A stretch of 64,000 bases of DNA from Echinarachnius parma. Its lineage: Eukaryota > Echinodermata > Echinoidea > Clypeasteroida > Echinarachniidae. The notes under the pieces were generated by a model. That model searched no databases. It saw nothing but the letters and a program-made list of their open reading frames with translations, and had not been told where the DNA came from. The stretch lies in NCBI GenBank assembly GCA_037951105.1, contig JBAMJV010003108.1, positions 62,001 through 126,000 of the forward strand, written 5' to 3'. This document shows, piece after piece, positions 13,157 through 23,560 of this stretch (position 1 is its first letter; the number at the start of each line of letters is the position of its first letter). A program made the position numbers and the translations under genes.

Positions 13157-13228
13157 GGCTTCGCCGGGAATCGAACCCGAGACCGCCGGATTGCTAGACC
13201 CGTGCTCAAACCATCAAGCCACAAAGAC
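13157..13228 (-). tRNA. tRNA-Ala(AGC)-like gene, left arm
   Basis: Read on the minus strand, the 72-base segment folds as a cloverleaf. It has a 7-bp acceptor stem (GTCTTTG with CGAAGCC, two imperfect pairs), a D arm GCTT...GAGC, an anticodon loop CTAGCAA giving AGC, a five-base variable region, and a T arm TCGGG-TTCGATT-CCCGG. The B box GGTTCGATTCC is perfect, while the A box region TGGCTTGATGG is slightly off consensus. The lack of the usual G3:U70 Ala identity pair and the palindromic setting suggest a tRNA-derived SINE or pseudogene rather than a working tRNA. Confidence 0.55.
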
Positions 13229-13393
13229 TTTGTATGGTGGGCGTTCCCATGAAACCCTTTTCAATGCTCGATTAGTCAGAAGCTATATAAACTGGGCCAA
13301 TTGATTTAATTATTCTTGGGATTGGCCCAGTTTATATAGCTTCTGACTAATCGAGCATTGAAAAGGGTTTCATGGGAACGCCCACCATACAAA

Positions 13394-13465
13394 GTCTTCG
13401 TGGCTTGATGGTTTGAGCACTGGTCTAGCAATCCGGCGGTCTCGGGTTCGATTCCCGGCGAAGCC
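13394..13465 (+). tRNA. tRNA-Ala(AGC)-like gene, right arm
   Basis: This is the mirror copy of the gene at 13157-13228. It differs at two positions: the acceptor strand is GTCTTCG, which pairs better with CGAAGCC, and the anticodon stem is CTGGT where the left copy has CGGGT. Anticodon AGC, the T loop TTCGATT and the perfect B box are retained. Whether it is transcribed cannot be told from sequence. Confidence 0.55.
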
Positions 13466-13530
13466 TATTTTTCTTTGCTCACTTTTAATCACTCAAATAT
13501 TTCTAGTCAGTTTCCTCTATGTTTGAATTT

Positions 13531-14322
13531 CATTTTTATTAATGTTAACATTGTAAGTGTAACATTTGTATATTTTTCTTGACAGAAATACAAGTTTGAT
13601 AGTGGCTGAATTGCTGGCCTATTGGAAGTTCTGATCCAAGATCATACATCATGTACCTCTCTCTGTTCATCAGGCCCAACTTCCCAGCCCACTTTCTTGG
13701 CCCCAATCTTTGGTAAGAATTAAAAATTAAATGTTTTACATTTACATCACAGTCATACATTTAAATGATAACATACATGGATATTTCCATATATTAGATG
13801 ATGGTACAGACAGCAGAGATTACCTGTGAACAGTCATTGTTGGATATTTCATAATTCATTTTTGTGTTATATGTATCAAGTCAGACCATTTACATTTATT
13901 TGCCAAGGGTTACTTTGCAAGCAAGCCTTCATGAAGTGAGCATGCTAGAATTGTTTTGCAAAATTATGTAAATTTATAAGGGCTCTTTTTGGTATTTGGG
14001 GGAGCTAAAGAGCCCTTTGTTCCCCTCTCCTCTCCCATATTTCTTCCTGCATTATGCATATTGAATATAATTATGATACCGCATTGGCTTTTGATTTAAA
14101 TAGAATATCTCCTTTTTTAATTTCTTTTTAAAATTAGAAATGCTGAGATTCTGGGCACATCACATTGATCTGTCATAAAGACCAGTCATCGCACTTGCAG
14201 GTCCATCCATCCAGGCACGCATGTATGTTGAACTTCAGAAGGACAGTCTTCGAAAAGGTGTAGAGGTACATTATTAGAGAGACATTTGACACTTTTGTTA
14301 TTCTAAACTTTTGTATTTTAGT
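13531..14322. other. No supported gene; one possible exon
   Basis: A TCTTGACAG acceptor at about 13578-13586 and a CTTTG/GTAAG donor near 13713 bracket about 125 bases, but the frames contain early stops. It is at best non-coding exon or coincidence. The rest shows no recognisable structure. Confidence 0.3.
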
Positions 14323-14326
14323 TAAT

Positions 14327-16330
14327 GGGCAATTCCAAGCAAACGCCGTGACGGTCAGAGGGTGTTTCTCACAATGAAAGTCCAAATAACTCATAAAATC
14401 TAAATATCTAGAACCAACTTTTGATATGCATCTGTTACCACTATCCTACCAATAATTTACAATAGGAAAGAAAACCAAAATTCCCAATAAATTATGAATT
14501 ATGAATATCAATATCTGCCGTAACCCCGTGATGGCAAAAAGACATGGGTTTCTTACATGCTAAGAAACTAAGTAAACTCTGTGAACTACCTGAACATTTT
14601 GCACTTTTGTCACATTGATTCTTTGTACTAGACATCAAGCTAGAACATCCAAATAAAAATGTAGAAAAAATCCAAAGTTAATAGTAAATATGATATCATA
14701 AATGTATCTATGCACTGTAACGCCGTGACCTCTGAATTGTACATGTTATATATATGGGAGATATTAAAGAGATGAATAATATGATATAATTTTAATGTAG
14801 TGATCCAGAATCAATAAAGAACTAGATGAATGGGTGATATAACCAAGATGCTATTAAATGATCATCTGCATGACACAAATTTGCAGCACAGCGCCCTCTA
14901 TTGATCAAAAAATCTTTTAGGACATAATTGAAATTCTTGTCTATTTCAGAAGTTAGTTAATGGAACCATCAAATATTAAAACCAACATACATACTTAAAT
15001 GTAACAATGAAATATGAGACCTTTGACATCTGACCTTTGACCTTGTTTCTCAAAATAACATACAAATGTTTAATTTTTGGTCTGCACAGTGCATATTTGC
15101 AAGTGATTTGTTTCATGTAACATGATTTCAGAGTTAGTAAATGTTCGTTTTTGAATTGGTAATTATCCGAGTGACCTTTGACCTGTGCCCCAAACAGTTT
15201 CAGAAAATTGTCTTTTACCTACAGTACTCTTTCTAACATTGATTCTGGAACTTAATTGTGAGAACAAAAAACAACAATATTTTGACCTGTTGACCTATGA
15301 CCTCCCATGATCCCATTCCCTAATCAGGTCATATACTTCACTGGACGCATACCAGTATTATTATCATGTTATCCTTCCAAGGATTCTCAAACTATCTTGA
15401 TAATAATATAATTTTTGCATATTTGTTAGCTATGTGACCTTTGACCTTTGACCTTTGACCTCATGGACCAAAATCATATCCAATAATCCGTACCTCTAAA
15501 TACATGGATTGTACAAAGTTTGAACGAAATCCATCCAACGATTCTTGAGATATTGCAAAAAAAAGAACACTGATGTACAGATGCACATACAGACAGACGG
15601 ACGTACAACCCATACACATACATGACTCGGGTAACTTTGAGATGGAAACATTATCAACTGACCCTATTCATATAATTATAGCATGAGCAATGCCCAAGCA
15701 TACCTACAAAAAATATCTTACACTATTTGATTATGTCTACTGTGTTATGTCAATGGGAATCCAGTAGGTAGCGTCACGGCGTTACACAAAACGTAACGCC
15801 GTGACCAAATTGATATTGATTATATTAATAAGTGGTAAAAGATAATGCTGCTATTCAGCATGCATATTATAGCCCTGTGGGCTAATACAGAGAAAACAAA
15901 AAATTATTTCATTCCCATTCATATTTTTCCAGAAATATTAAAAATATCTGTTTTTAGTGTAACGCCGTGACATATTGATGACTGTAAATGAGACAGTCAC
16001 TGAAGCGGAACGAAGAGCGAAAATGACGAAATCAATGTTTATCTGAAAAACTGAAGCAATGATCCTATCAACACTGAAATAAAATTTTATGAAAACTCCT
16101 TTTCGCAGTTCTTTTATGCTTACTATTTAATGGAATGTTTTGTGAAAATAACTGAAAATTAATTTATGCTATATATTAACAATAAAATAATAGTTTACAA
16201 TTTTTTTTTTCAAAAACAAAATGCATTTTTGGAAAGTTCAATCTTTTAGCTTTCATTTGATACCAAATTTGTTATGGTACAACGAATTTGAAAATTCAGT
16301 GGTTATGTCAATGTTTGCTTGGAATTGCCC
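14327..16330. mobile_element. DNA transposon with GGGCAATTCC termini, copy 1
   Basis: Terminal inverted repeats GGGCAATTCCAAGCAAAC (14327) and GTTTGCTTGGAATTGCCC (ending 16330) are flanked by the direct repeat TAAT (14323-14326 and 16331-16334). The 2004-base body has no transposase frame. A motif AACGCCGTGAC recurs at 14341, about 14718, about 15772 (inverted), about 15796 and about 15960, with a degraded version near 14521. The same TIR core and a 4-base duplication define the element at 40258-42410. Confidence 0.75.
14990..15640 (-). repeat. Degraded relative of the TGACCTTTGACCT repeat
   Basis: Inside the transposon at 14327-16330 this stretch is, on the minus strand, a diverged relative of the repeat core in the Helentron-like elements: ATCTCAAGAATCG, then ACTTTGTACAATCC, then AGGTCAAAGGTCA units. 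Four adjacent TGACCT half-sites occur at about 15434-15460. The edges are not sharply defined. Confidence 0.45.
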
Positions 16331-16334
16331 TAAT

Positions 16335-17299
16335 ACAATACACGATTTTATTCTATAAGCTCAGAATTTGTGTCAGATAACAGGATTAAAATGCTATGCT
16401 GAACATGTACAAATACATGTTCTCTATTGCCTAGTCCCAGACGTTCATTTAAATGTTTGTTATTAATTTGGCCGTTTATAACGAGGTAAATTTGAAAGTC
16501 CTAGTTGAATTTAGTTGAATTTAACAAAGATTATCATTCACTTTATACAACCCTGTTCCTTATTTGCTTTTTCTTTTGTTAAATTTTTTATTTTGTAGCT
16601 TGTTTGTTATTTTGTTTAATAATAATTATTTTTAGTTAAACCAATCATTGACAAGTGTCCACAAATTATTTATTCTATAAAAAAAATATTGTGAACTGTA
16701 GGAGATTATGATAATGAGCAATTTCTTGGATAATATCCAAGGTCATTAGCAGTTTACTTGATCATTCCATACAGTCTTCCAAGATATGCTAGACTAAAAT
16801 TAATAAAGCGGCAGGGTGATATCTTTATGAATTGCATAGTTAACATGCAAAATGTTGAGCTCGCTCTTTCCTTTGTCTGCTGATTGCATTTAATGGGCAC
16901 TATTTTGTTTATTTTTTCTTCATCTGCAGATACTGGCCACTGCTGTGCAACCTCAGGACATAACTGGATGGGATGAGCTTGTAGGGACTCGCTTCACAGT
17001 CTGAACATCAGACTAGCCATGCATGTACAACAAACCATCGATACCAGCTTGGTAACTCATCCACTTCAGAGGAAAAGCTAGACCGATGTTAACAAAACAA
17101 CTTGGAACCACTTCCTTACTCTGGCCTAGCGTTTACTTTCGCCCAGATAACTGTCTCTTTGTTCCAAGCTCTCTTCATGTCAGGTACATTGACTTTTGGC
17201 AAAACATCACTACTCTCTTTCTACCTCTCATCCAAAGAACACCTTCGCCTTCTACCTCCTCTTTGACATCGCCATGTGCAGTTACCATCTGACTCACAT
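16335..17299. other. No supported gene
   Basis: An acceptor-like TTCATCTGCAG occurs at 16920-16930, but the following sequence has stops in the frames examined and no recognisable domain. No tandem or inverted repeat of note was seen. Confidence 0.4.
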
Positions 17300-17404
17300 G
17301 GGCATCGACAACCATGGATTGTAAACAGGGCTACAATCCATGCCTCACTCACACACCTGTAATAGGGGAGAATCTGCCGACCAACATGGCCAAGCCTGCT
17401 TACG
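17300..17404 (+). pseudogene. Possible decayed 3' end of an Fn3 exon
   Basis: The segment ends AAGCCTGCTTACG then GTAAGC, giving the residues AKPAY and a phase-1 donor. The Fn3 exons downstream also end in this way (KPPYG, KAKYG). The preceding residues (GENLPTNM) could be a decayed linker, but no conserved Fn3 strand is readable, so this is a weak call resting on the donor phase and the AKPxYG ending. Confidence 0.3.
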
Positions 17405-17913
17405 GTAAGCTTCTCCACATATTTTGTGAATTTACTTTATCAGTATTTTGGTTACTGTTCTATTCATTCAGCATTGGTTCGGAAAACATTTTGGCTGGGG
17501 TCTATGCCTGCTAGATGTATACCAAAAAAGTCTTGAACACGTTGGAAAAAGTATAATTTAAGCATCAATTATTGATGGATCAGTCTTGTGTAAGGTTAGA
17601 AAGAGTTCTTGAAAAAGAAATATGGAACCCTTGAATTAAATCCTATGCTTGATTTTGTATCACGAACAGATAAATATATTATCACTGATCATTGCTTTGT
17701 CATCATTAATTCTATATGAGCGGTTAACATCATCAGGGTGCCCCTAGTCGACTTTACTGTGCGCCACAAGTGTCTAATGACAGATGTGCTCGCGCTATAA
17801 ATTTATAGTTATTATTAGTATTATTATATGCTTTTTATAGGCTCATTTACATTGTAATTGTGCAAATTTACATCTGATTTTAATTTTACTTTGACAAATT
17901 AATTACTTTACAG

Positions 17914-18223
17914 ATGTGCCGCATGCTCCAAGCAAGCCACAAGTCACTGCCGTTAACGCAACCTCAGTGACCCTCAAGTGGCGACCACCAACAGAAGACG
18001 GTGGCTCTCCGATCACTGGCTACGTCGTCCAGAAGAAGGAGCGACTTGCCCTTCGTTGGACGCCGGTGAACTCCACTCCGACCTCCGACCACCGAGGCCA
18101 TCTTCACGGTCACCGGACTCATGGAGAAGTCTGAGTACGAGTTCAGGGTGGTAACTGAGAACAAGAGAGGATTTGGACAGCCCAGCGAGTCGACCGAGTC
18201 TGTGCTGGTCAAGCCTCCATATG
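17914..18223 (+). pseudogene. Fn3 exon of titin/twitchin-like protein, frameshifted
   Basis: The exon lies between TTTACAG and a TATG/GTAAGG donor, phase 1 at both ends. It encodes a fibronectin type III domain: VPHAPSKPQVTAVN, then the conserved Trp in TLKWRPP, then SPITGYVVQKKE and RWTPVN, with the C-terminal YEFRVVTENKRGFGQPSE in another frame. The exon is 310 bases long, whereas its intact sister at 19055-19357 is 303. The 7-base excess is a tandem CTCCGAC-type duplication near 18078-18090 that shifts the frame before the last strands. Such Fn3 arrays belong to sarcomeric giants (titin, twitchin, projectin). If the base call is right, this copy is dead or skipped. Confidence 0.75.
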
Positions 18224-18614
18224 GTAAGGCCATAAAATGGACCTTATTTTGCTCACAAAAGTGAGTAATGTGATACAATGCTAATGATAAGTGCTTATGT
18301 ACAAAAGTACCAAGAAAGAAATATGGAACCCTTGAATTAAATCCTATGCTTGATTTTGTATCACGAACAGATAAATATATTATCACTGATCATTGCTTTG
18401 TCATCATTAATTCTATATGAGCGGTTAACATCATCAGGGTGCCCCTAGTCGACTCTACTGTGCGCCACAAGTGTCTAATGACAGATGTGCTCGCGCTATA
18501 AATTTATAGTTATTATTAGTATTATTATATGCTTTTTATAGGGTCAATTACATTGTAATTGTGCAAATTTACATCAGATTTTAATTTTACTTTGACAAAT
18601 TAATTACTTTACAG

Positions 18615-18833
18615 ATGTGCCGCATGCTCCAAGCAAGCCACAAGTCACTGCCGTTAACGCAACCTCAGTGACCCTCAAGTGGCGACCACCAACAGAAGAC
18701 AGTGGCTCTCCGATCACTGGCTACTTCGTCCAGAAGAAGGAGCGACTTGCCCTTCGCTGGACGCCGGTGAACTCCACTCCAACCACCGAGGCCATCTTCA
18801 CGGTCACCGGACTCATGGAGAAGTCTGAGTACG
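18615..18833 (+). pseudogene. Fn3 exon, tandem copy, 3'-truncated
   Basis: The acceptor and first 73 codons match the exon at 17914 without the 7-base insertion, and read on through TTEAIFTVTGLMEKSEY. At 18833 homology stops in unrelated sequence with an early stop and no donor. The last Fn3 strand and linker are therefore missing and the exon cannot encode a full domain. Confidence 0.75.
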
Positions 18834-19054
18834 TCATATTAAGCGCTATATCAAGCTAATATTATTATTATTGGAAATATATTGCAATTTGTATATAGCG
18901 TGTGGTGAATGGGGATTGCCTCATATGCAAGGATGCTTCAGTGACTAATGGTTTTAAACAATTTAAATTTGCATTATTTAAGCTCAGTAGTCCAAATTCT
19001 ATTTAATATCCCCACTCATCAATACTTAATCACCTGACTGTTGATATATTCCAG

Positions 19055-19357
19055 ATATTCCTGGTAAACCATCCGCACCCAAGGTCACGGACATCTGCAA
19101 GACAACCATCACCCTGCAGTGGAGCCCTCCAGAATCTGACGGAGGCGCGCGCATCACCAACTACATCGTGGAGAAGAAGGAGGCCATGGGATTCCGCTGG
19201 ATGCCCGCCACGACGCAGAATATCCTCAACCCCGAGTTCACCGTCCAAGACCTGAAGGAAGGAGCTCAGTACGAGTTCAGGGTACTGGCTGAAAACAAGG
19301 CTGGTTTTGGTCCACCTAGCGATCCCTCAGTCTCCGTCATTGCCAAAGCAAAATATG
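19055..19357 (+). CDS. Fn3 exon of titin/twitchin-like muscle protein, intact
   Basis: Acceptor ATTCCAG and donor TATG/GTGAGT bound 303 bases, phase 1 on both sides, so one exon equals one 101-residue module that can be added or skipped in frame. The domain shows IPGKPSAPKVTDI, TLQWSPPESDGG, ITNYIVEKKEA, RWMPA, FTVQDLKEGAQYEFRVLAEN and GFGPPSDPS. These are the canonical Fn3 Trp, Tyr and Leu core with the YEFRVxAENxxGxGxPS ending typical of titin, twitchin and MyBP-C family proteins, which act in the thick filament or elastic filament of muscle. The parent protein cannot be named from one module. Confidence 0.85.
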
Positions 19358-19728
19358 GTGAGTTTTTTTGACCTCCTTTGTTATTTTTAGTTAACCCTTG
19401 TGGGATCCTGGTGGACTATCCACAAAGTCCGTGGGGATTGTACAATAACGGGAAAAGGTTAAAAGTAGACTGTTATTTGAATTAATCATAAGTTTAGAAT
19501 AAACAATATAGTCTCTAGTCTACAGATTTGGCAAAAAATGTAGAGGCGTTGAAATAAATAAGAGAGAACAACTGTAATTCATACTTCATAATATGATAAT
19601 GGTCCTATTTCAATGCAGTAGATTTATAAAGCCTACAGGAACTTTTAGAGCATGTATCAACTTTAAGAAAATTGAGAAATCCAGTAGGGAATAGATTGAT
19701 TCATCTTACGTTCTTTGTCATTACTCAG

Positions 19729-19920
19729 GTGTGCCTACCATGCCTGGAGAACCAAGCATCTCAAACATCGGTGCCAAGTCAGTGACAGTGAGCTGGACAC
19801 CCCCGTCATCAGATGAAGGCAGCCCGATCACAGGTTATATCGTGAAACGCGCCGACCGCTTCTCTACCCGCTGGGTGCCGATCAACACGCAGCCAACCAA
19901 GGATACAAGGATGGAGGTAA
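19729..19920 (+). pseudogene. Fn3 exon, 3'-truncated by a repeat
   Basis: A good acceptor (TTACTCAG) is followed in phase 1 by VPTMPGEPSISNIG, SVTVSWTPPSSDEG, SPITGYIVKRAD, RWVPIN and TKDTRMEV. At about 19920 the sequence changes into the interior of a TA-flanked MITE (the CTCGGCACACGGCTGA block also at 35260 and 38740). The E-F-G strands and donor are lost. Either the window crosses a rearrangement or the gene ends here as a broken copy. Confidence 0.7.
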
Positions 19921-20224
19921 TACCATTCAACGAACACGCCGATTCTCTCGGCACACGGCTGAGTGCACACTAACAATGGCGCGCCTCGTTGAACGATATG
20001 AAAGGCAGTACGTGCGATCTATCAAGCACTGGCTCGGTAAAAATTGACAAAAAAGAGAACCTGACATGGTGTCACTCACAGCGCCCTAAAACAAAAACTA
20101 CACGACCAAATTGACTGTTCTTGGTATCGTTGTTCATTTGAAAAGACACCCTATCCGATGGACACAATACATTTGTTACTATAATTCGGGAAGTGCCCCG
20201 TTCCGTTTTTTTTTGGGCCACCCT
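19921..20224. mobile_element. Truncated CAGGGTGGCCC-ended MITE
   Basis: The right terminus GGGCCACCCTG ends at about 20224 next to TA. The interior (CGGCACACGGCTGA, ACATGGTGTCACTCA, GACACCCTATCCGATGG, AGTGCCCCGTTCCG) matches the complete copies at 35024-35542 and 38476-39050. The left end is missing at the junction with the Fn3 exon. Confidence 0.7.
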
Positions 20225-20225
20225 G

Positions 20226-20578
20226 TATACAATGCTAATGGCTCGTTCTTAAGTTATGATGATGAACAGGTTCGGATATGTTCCCTATATTCAATACTAC
20301 TCATTAATTTCTGCAATACCCCTTAACTGGAAAGCAGGAAAGCAGTTATGAGGCATAATTTCATTGAAAATGCTGGAGAACGTTCTGATGAACGATTTGA
20401 TCTCTTTCTACAAGTTAAAAGAACCACAACATTTTGATATACCATGTTTGTTAAAGAGCATTGCTCACCAATTTCTGATTTAAATCAGCAACATGTGATT
20501 ATTACTTGTTCATTTACATTTCAGTTGTGTGGTATACTTACTGAAACATTCTGTAATACATGTATTGATACATTCTGT
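20226..20578 (+). repeat. Dispersed repeat copy C, partial
   Basis: The segment starts ACAATGCTAATGGCTCGTTC and continues as in copies A and B through the CATTCTGTAATACATGTATT minisatellite, then breaks off. It carries an uninterrupted TTAA where copy A has the TTAA-flanked element. Confidence 0.75.
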
Positions 20579-20610
20579 ATATATATTTCTTCGCACGGAG
20601 TAAAATTATA

Positions 20611-21912
20611 TTAAAGGGGACCACCGGGCAAATAACAACACATTACTACATGTTTTGGTACCGTTTTGTGATATCAAATAGATACCTAACATTTTGCAAA
20701 GGGTTGAGTAGTTCATAAACAAAGCAATTCATTTCCACCACTTACGGAACCACTACTATTTCCTGGTTCCTGGTTTGCGAGTGCGCCAATTCTACTCACG
20801 CGTACGTTTGTAGGCAATATAATTCCGAGCGATTCGCTTGCTGCACCCGCGGTAGTCTACACAATTCAGACCGCATAAACGCATGCTTTAGAATGGTGAT
20901 GCGGTTTCCATTTTTTTTCTTTTTTCTGCAAACATATGTTTGTGAACTTGTTGATGGAATGGAATACTAAAGATGTTACCTTTCTATTATACAAATATTA
21001 GTTTTGGGTGGTGGTACCCTTTAATAAGAGAAATGTCTTTTGAAATTACTACTCCAAAACATAGATCAGAGTGAGTGAAATATTCATTCATTATCCTATT
21101 AACTATCAACCATTCATTCAGGTCTTTCCAAAAAGAGATCACTGTTACGGTACACATTTAAGAAAAAGATGAGTAATTGTTTGTAAATATGAATGTTGCA
21201 ACAGTTACACATTGGGGACGATTTTACTCCTATCTTAAATACAAATTTGTTTGTTGAGATTATCCTATGAAGAAATTTGTATTGAAAGTTCCTTAAAGGG
21301 TACCACCACCCAAAAATCATATTCTTATTAAAGATTTATAGGTAACATCTGGAGTATTCCATTACATCAACAAGTTCACAAAAATATGTTTCCAGAAGAA
21401 AAAAAAATACTTGGAAACGCATCACCATTCTAAAGCATGCGTTCATGCGGTCTGAATTACGCAGACTGCTATGTGTGCGGTGAATTACAACGTGTGCAGA
21501 GCGAATGAATCGCCCGGGAATCTATCGTTTACAAACGTGCGCGTGAATAGCTGCATTAGCGCACTCGCAAATGGTTGGCCCGTATGGAACCAGTAAATAG
21601 CAGTGGTTCTGTAAGTGGTGGAAATTAATTGCTTTGTTTATGAATTACACAACCCCTTGCAAAATGTTGGGTATCTATTTGATATCACAAAACGGTACCA
21701 AAACATATAATGAATAGCTGCATTAGCGCACTCGCAAATGGTTGGCCCGTATGGAACCAGTAAATAGCAGTGGTTCCGTAAGTGGTGGAAATTAATTGCT
21801 TTGTTTATGAATTACACAACCCCTTGCAAAATGTTGGGTATCTATTTGATATCACAAAACGGTACCAAAACATATAATAATGTGTTGTTCTTTGCCTGGT
21901 GGTCCCCTTTAA
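20611..21912. mobile_element. TTAA-flanked foldback element, GGGGACCACC ends
   Basis: The ends TTAAAGGGGACCACC (20611) and GGTGGTCCCCTTTAA (21912) are inverted and abut TTAA. The interior is largely a long imperfect palindrome (AGATACCTAACATTTTGCA near 20670 against TGCAAAATGTTGGGTATCT near 21657). A second inner pair, GGTGGTACCCTTTAA at 21012 and TTAAAGGGTACCACC at 21294, lies inside it. A 169-base stretch is tandemly repeated at about 21545-21880. No coding sequence. Confidence 0.65.
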
Positions 21913-23560
21913 GCTGTTATCAATGGATGATTTGTAAATCAATGAAAACCGAGTGTTCCAAGTGATTTGCCCATCTAAATTTCCCTCTATATCTTCATGA
22001 GAAATTTGTTTGAAAATGGTGTAATTGTTTTGAGAGATATATACAATGCTAATGGCTCGTTCTTAAGTTATGATGAACAGGTTCGGATAAGTTCCCTATA
22101 TTCAATACTACTCATTAATTTCTGCAATACCCCTAAACTGGAAAGCAGTTATGAGGCATAATTTCATTGAAAATGCTGGAGAACGTTCTGATGAACGATT
22201 TGATCTCTTTCTACAAGTTAAAAGAACCACAACATTTTGATATACCATGTTTGTTAAAGAGCATTGCTCACCAATTTCTGATTTAAATCGGGAACATGTG
22301 ATTATTACTTGTTCATTTACATTTCAGTTGTGTGGTATACTTACTGAAACAGTCTGTAATACATGTATTGATACATTCTGTAATACATGTATTAATACAC
22401 TCTGTAATACATGTATTACATTAATTTTAGATAGCCACTTGTCTATAAGTAAAGAAGTCGATTATTAGTCTTTTGCGTTGAGATATTTAAAGCATTTTGT
22501 TGGTGAAGGAAGCTGGGAGTTTTGCAAGTACATGTAGTTTTAATATGAGAGAGTGCAGGCAATCATACAAAATAATCCCACTTAATAACCAAATAAATCA
22601 AGTAAATTTTGGTTAAGATAAAAACTCTTTATGTCTTGATTTGTAACTTAGACTTTGGGAAAAAGGGGATTTATTCCTTTTCTCGAACATTTCTGAGTGA
22701 AATCTTACAGACCAACAAATTAGAAAACGACTGTCATAATAGGTACATTTGTACTCAGCGATGGATTCCCCTTTAACCCATTGAGAACGAAGACCACATT
22801 ATATTTATTGCTAAAAGGAAATAAATCTCTATTGTATCATCAAATTGGCAATAGAAGAAACTTGATGTTTTGTGTAGACAAAATAAAATATGCACATTTG
22901 GCAATCCTTTCCAATCTAAAACATTGCCAATTTGCACCTAAAATAATGATCTTCAATCTGTTTATGTTGCCAATTTGAGAATTCTCAGATTATTTTGCCT
23001 AAAATAATTCCTACAATGTATGAGCCGTCGCAACATTTAACTGTGACAAATGAGGGCTCATATTTTGCAGTATACTTTTCTCTTTCTTTTGGTACATAAT
23101 TCAGAACCCTTTTGTGATGTTTTTGTCAGTTACCCAGTTGTGCGCGTTCTGTCCAATTAGATTTGCACATTTTTGAACGCGAGATCTGTGGATTATAATT
23201 GGCTGCGTCTCTTTCCGCGGTAGGGTTCTGGTATATGCTAGCTTGTGAAGGTCCAGATCACATTGTTAGCCACAGTATACTTGCTAGTGCACTTAAATTA
23301 TCTTTATTATTATCTTGACTTATTGATTATTTGATACATTACTCTGAATTATTCTATTTTGATATTCTCTAAAAAGTTATTATATTTGATTTTCTATTAC
23401 ACTTTCTTACTATTACGCTGAATTATTTATTCAAATTATATACTATGTTACTATTGAAATATGAATTTAAATAATTGCATTCTAATGTCACCTAGGAACT
23501 GGCAGATTACAATGTACTTGATATCGCACTTAAATTATTATTACTATTATCTGGAGCTAT
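21913..23560 (+). repeat. Dispersed repeat copy B
   Basis: This is the longest uninterrupted copy of the repeat at 1373-4010. It includes the CATTCTGTAATACATGTATT minisatellite (about 22345-22420) and the GTTACCCAGTTGTGCGCG and GATCTGTGGATTATAATTGG blocks. Short open frames at 22247-22468 and 22781-22978 have counterparts in copy A, but their coding status is not supported. Confidence 0.75.

Larger units (their letters stand above)
13084..13530. mobile_element. Palindrome containing two inverted tRNA-like genes
   Basis: The left arm (about 13096-13300) and right arm (about 13312-13526) are near-perfect reverse complements. They meet around AATTGATTTAATTATTCTTGG. Each arm runs from a GGGCCAAT block through TCTGACTAATCGAGCATTG and a tRNA-like gene to AATTCAAACATAGAGG at the outer edge. 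A direct TTTTTATTAAT lies just outside both ends and may be a target duplication. The arms differ at only a few bases. Confidence 0.75.
17611..18833 (+). repeat. Tandem duplication of an Fn3 exon with its introns
   Basis: Bases 17611-18314 and 18315-18833 are successive copies of one unit of about 704 bases, including about 300 bases of upstream intron. The intron parts differ at only a few positions, so the duplication is recent. The second copy is cut off at 18833, where a SINE-like tail (AAGCGCTATATCAAGC, then ATT repeats) begins. Confidence 0.85.

Noticed and set aside
13157-13465. Ordinary functional tRNA-Ala pair
   Set aside because: Cloverleafs are good, but the acceptor stems lack the G3:U70 alanine identity pair, have mismatches, and sit in a foldback. 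I kept them as tRNA-like only.
16920-17300. Additional Fn3 exon after TTCATCTGCAG
   Set aside because: No conserved Trp, Tyr or Leu framework is readable and frames have stops. Only the possible exon end at 17300-17404 was kept, at low confidence.
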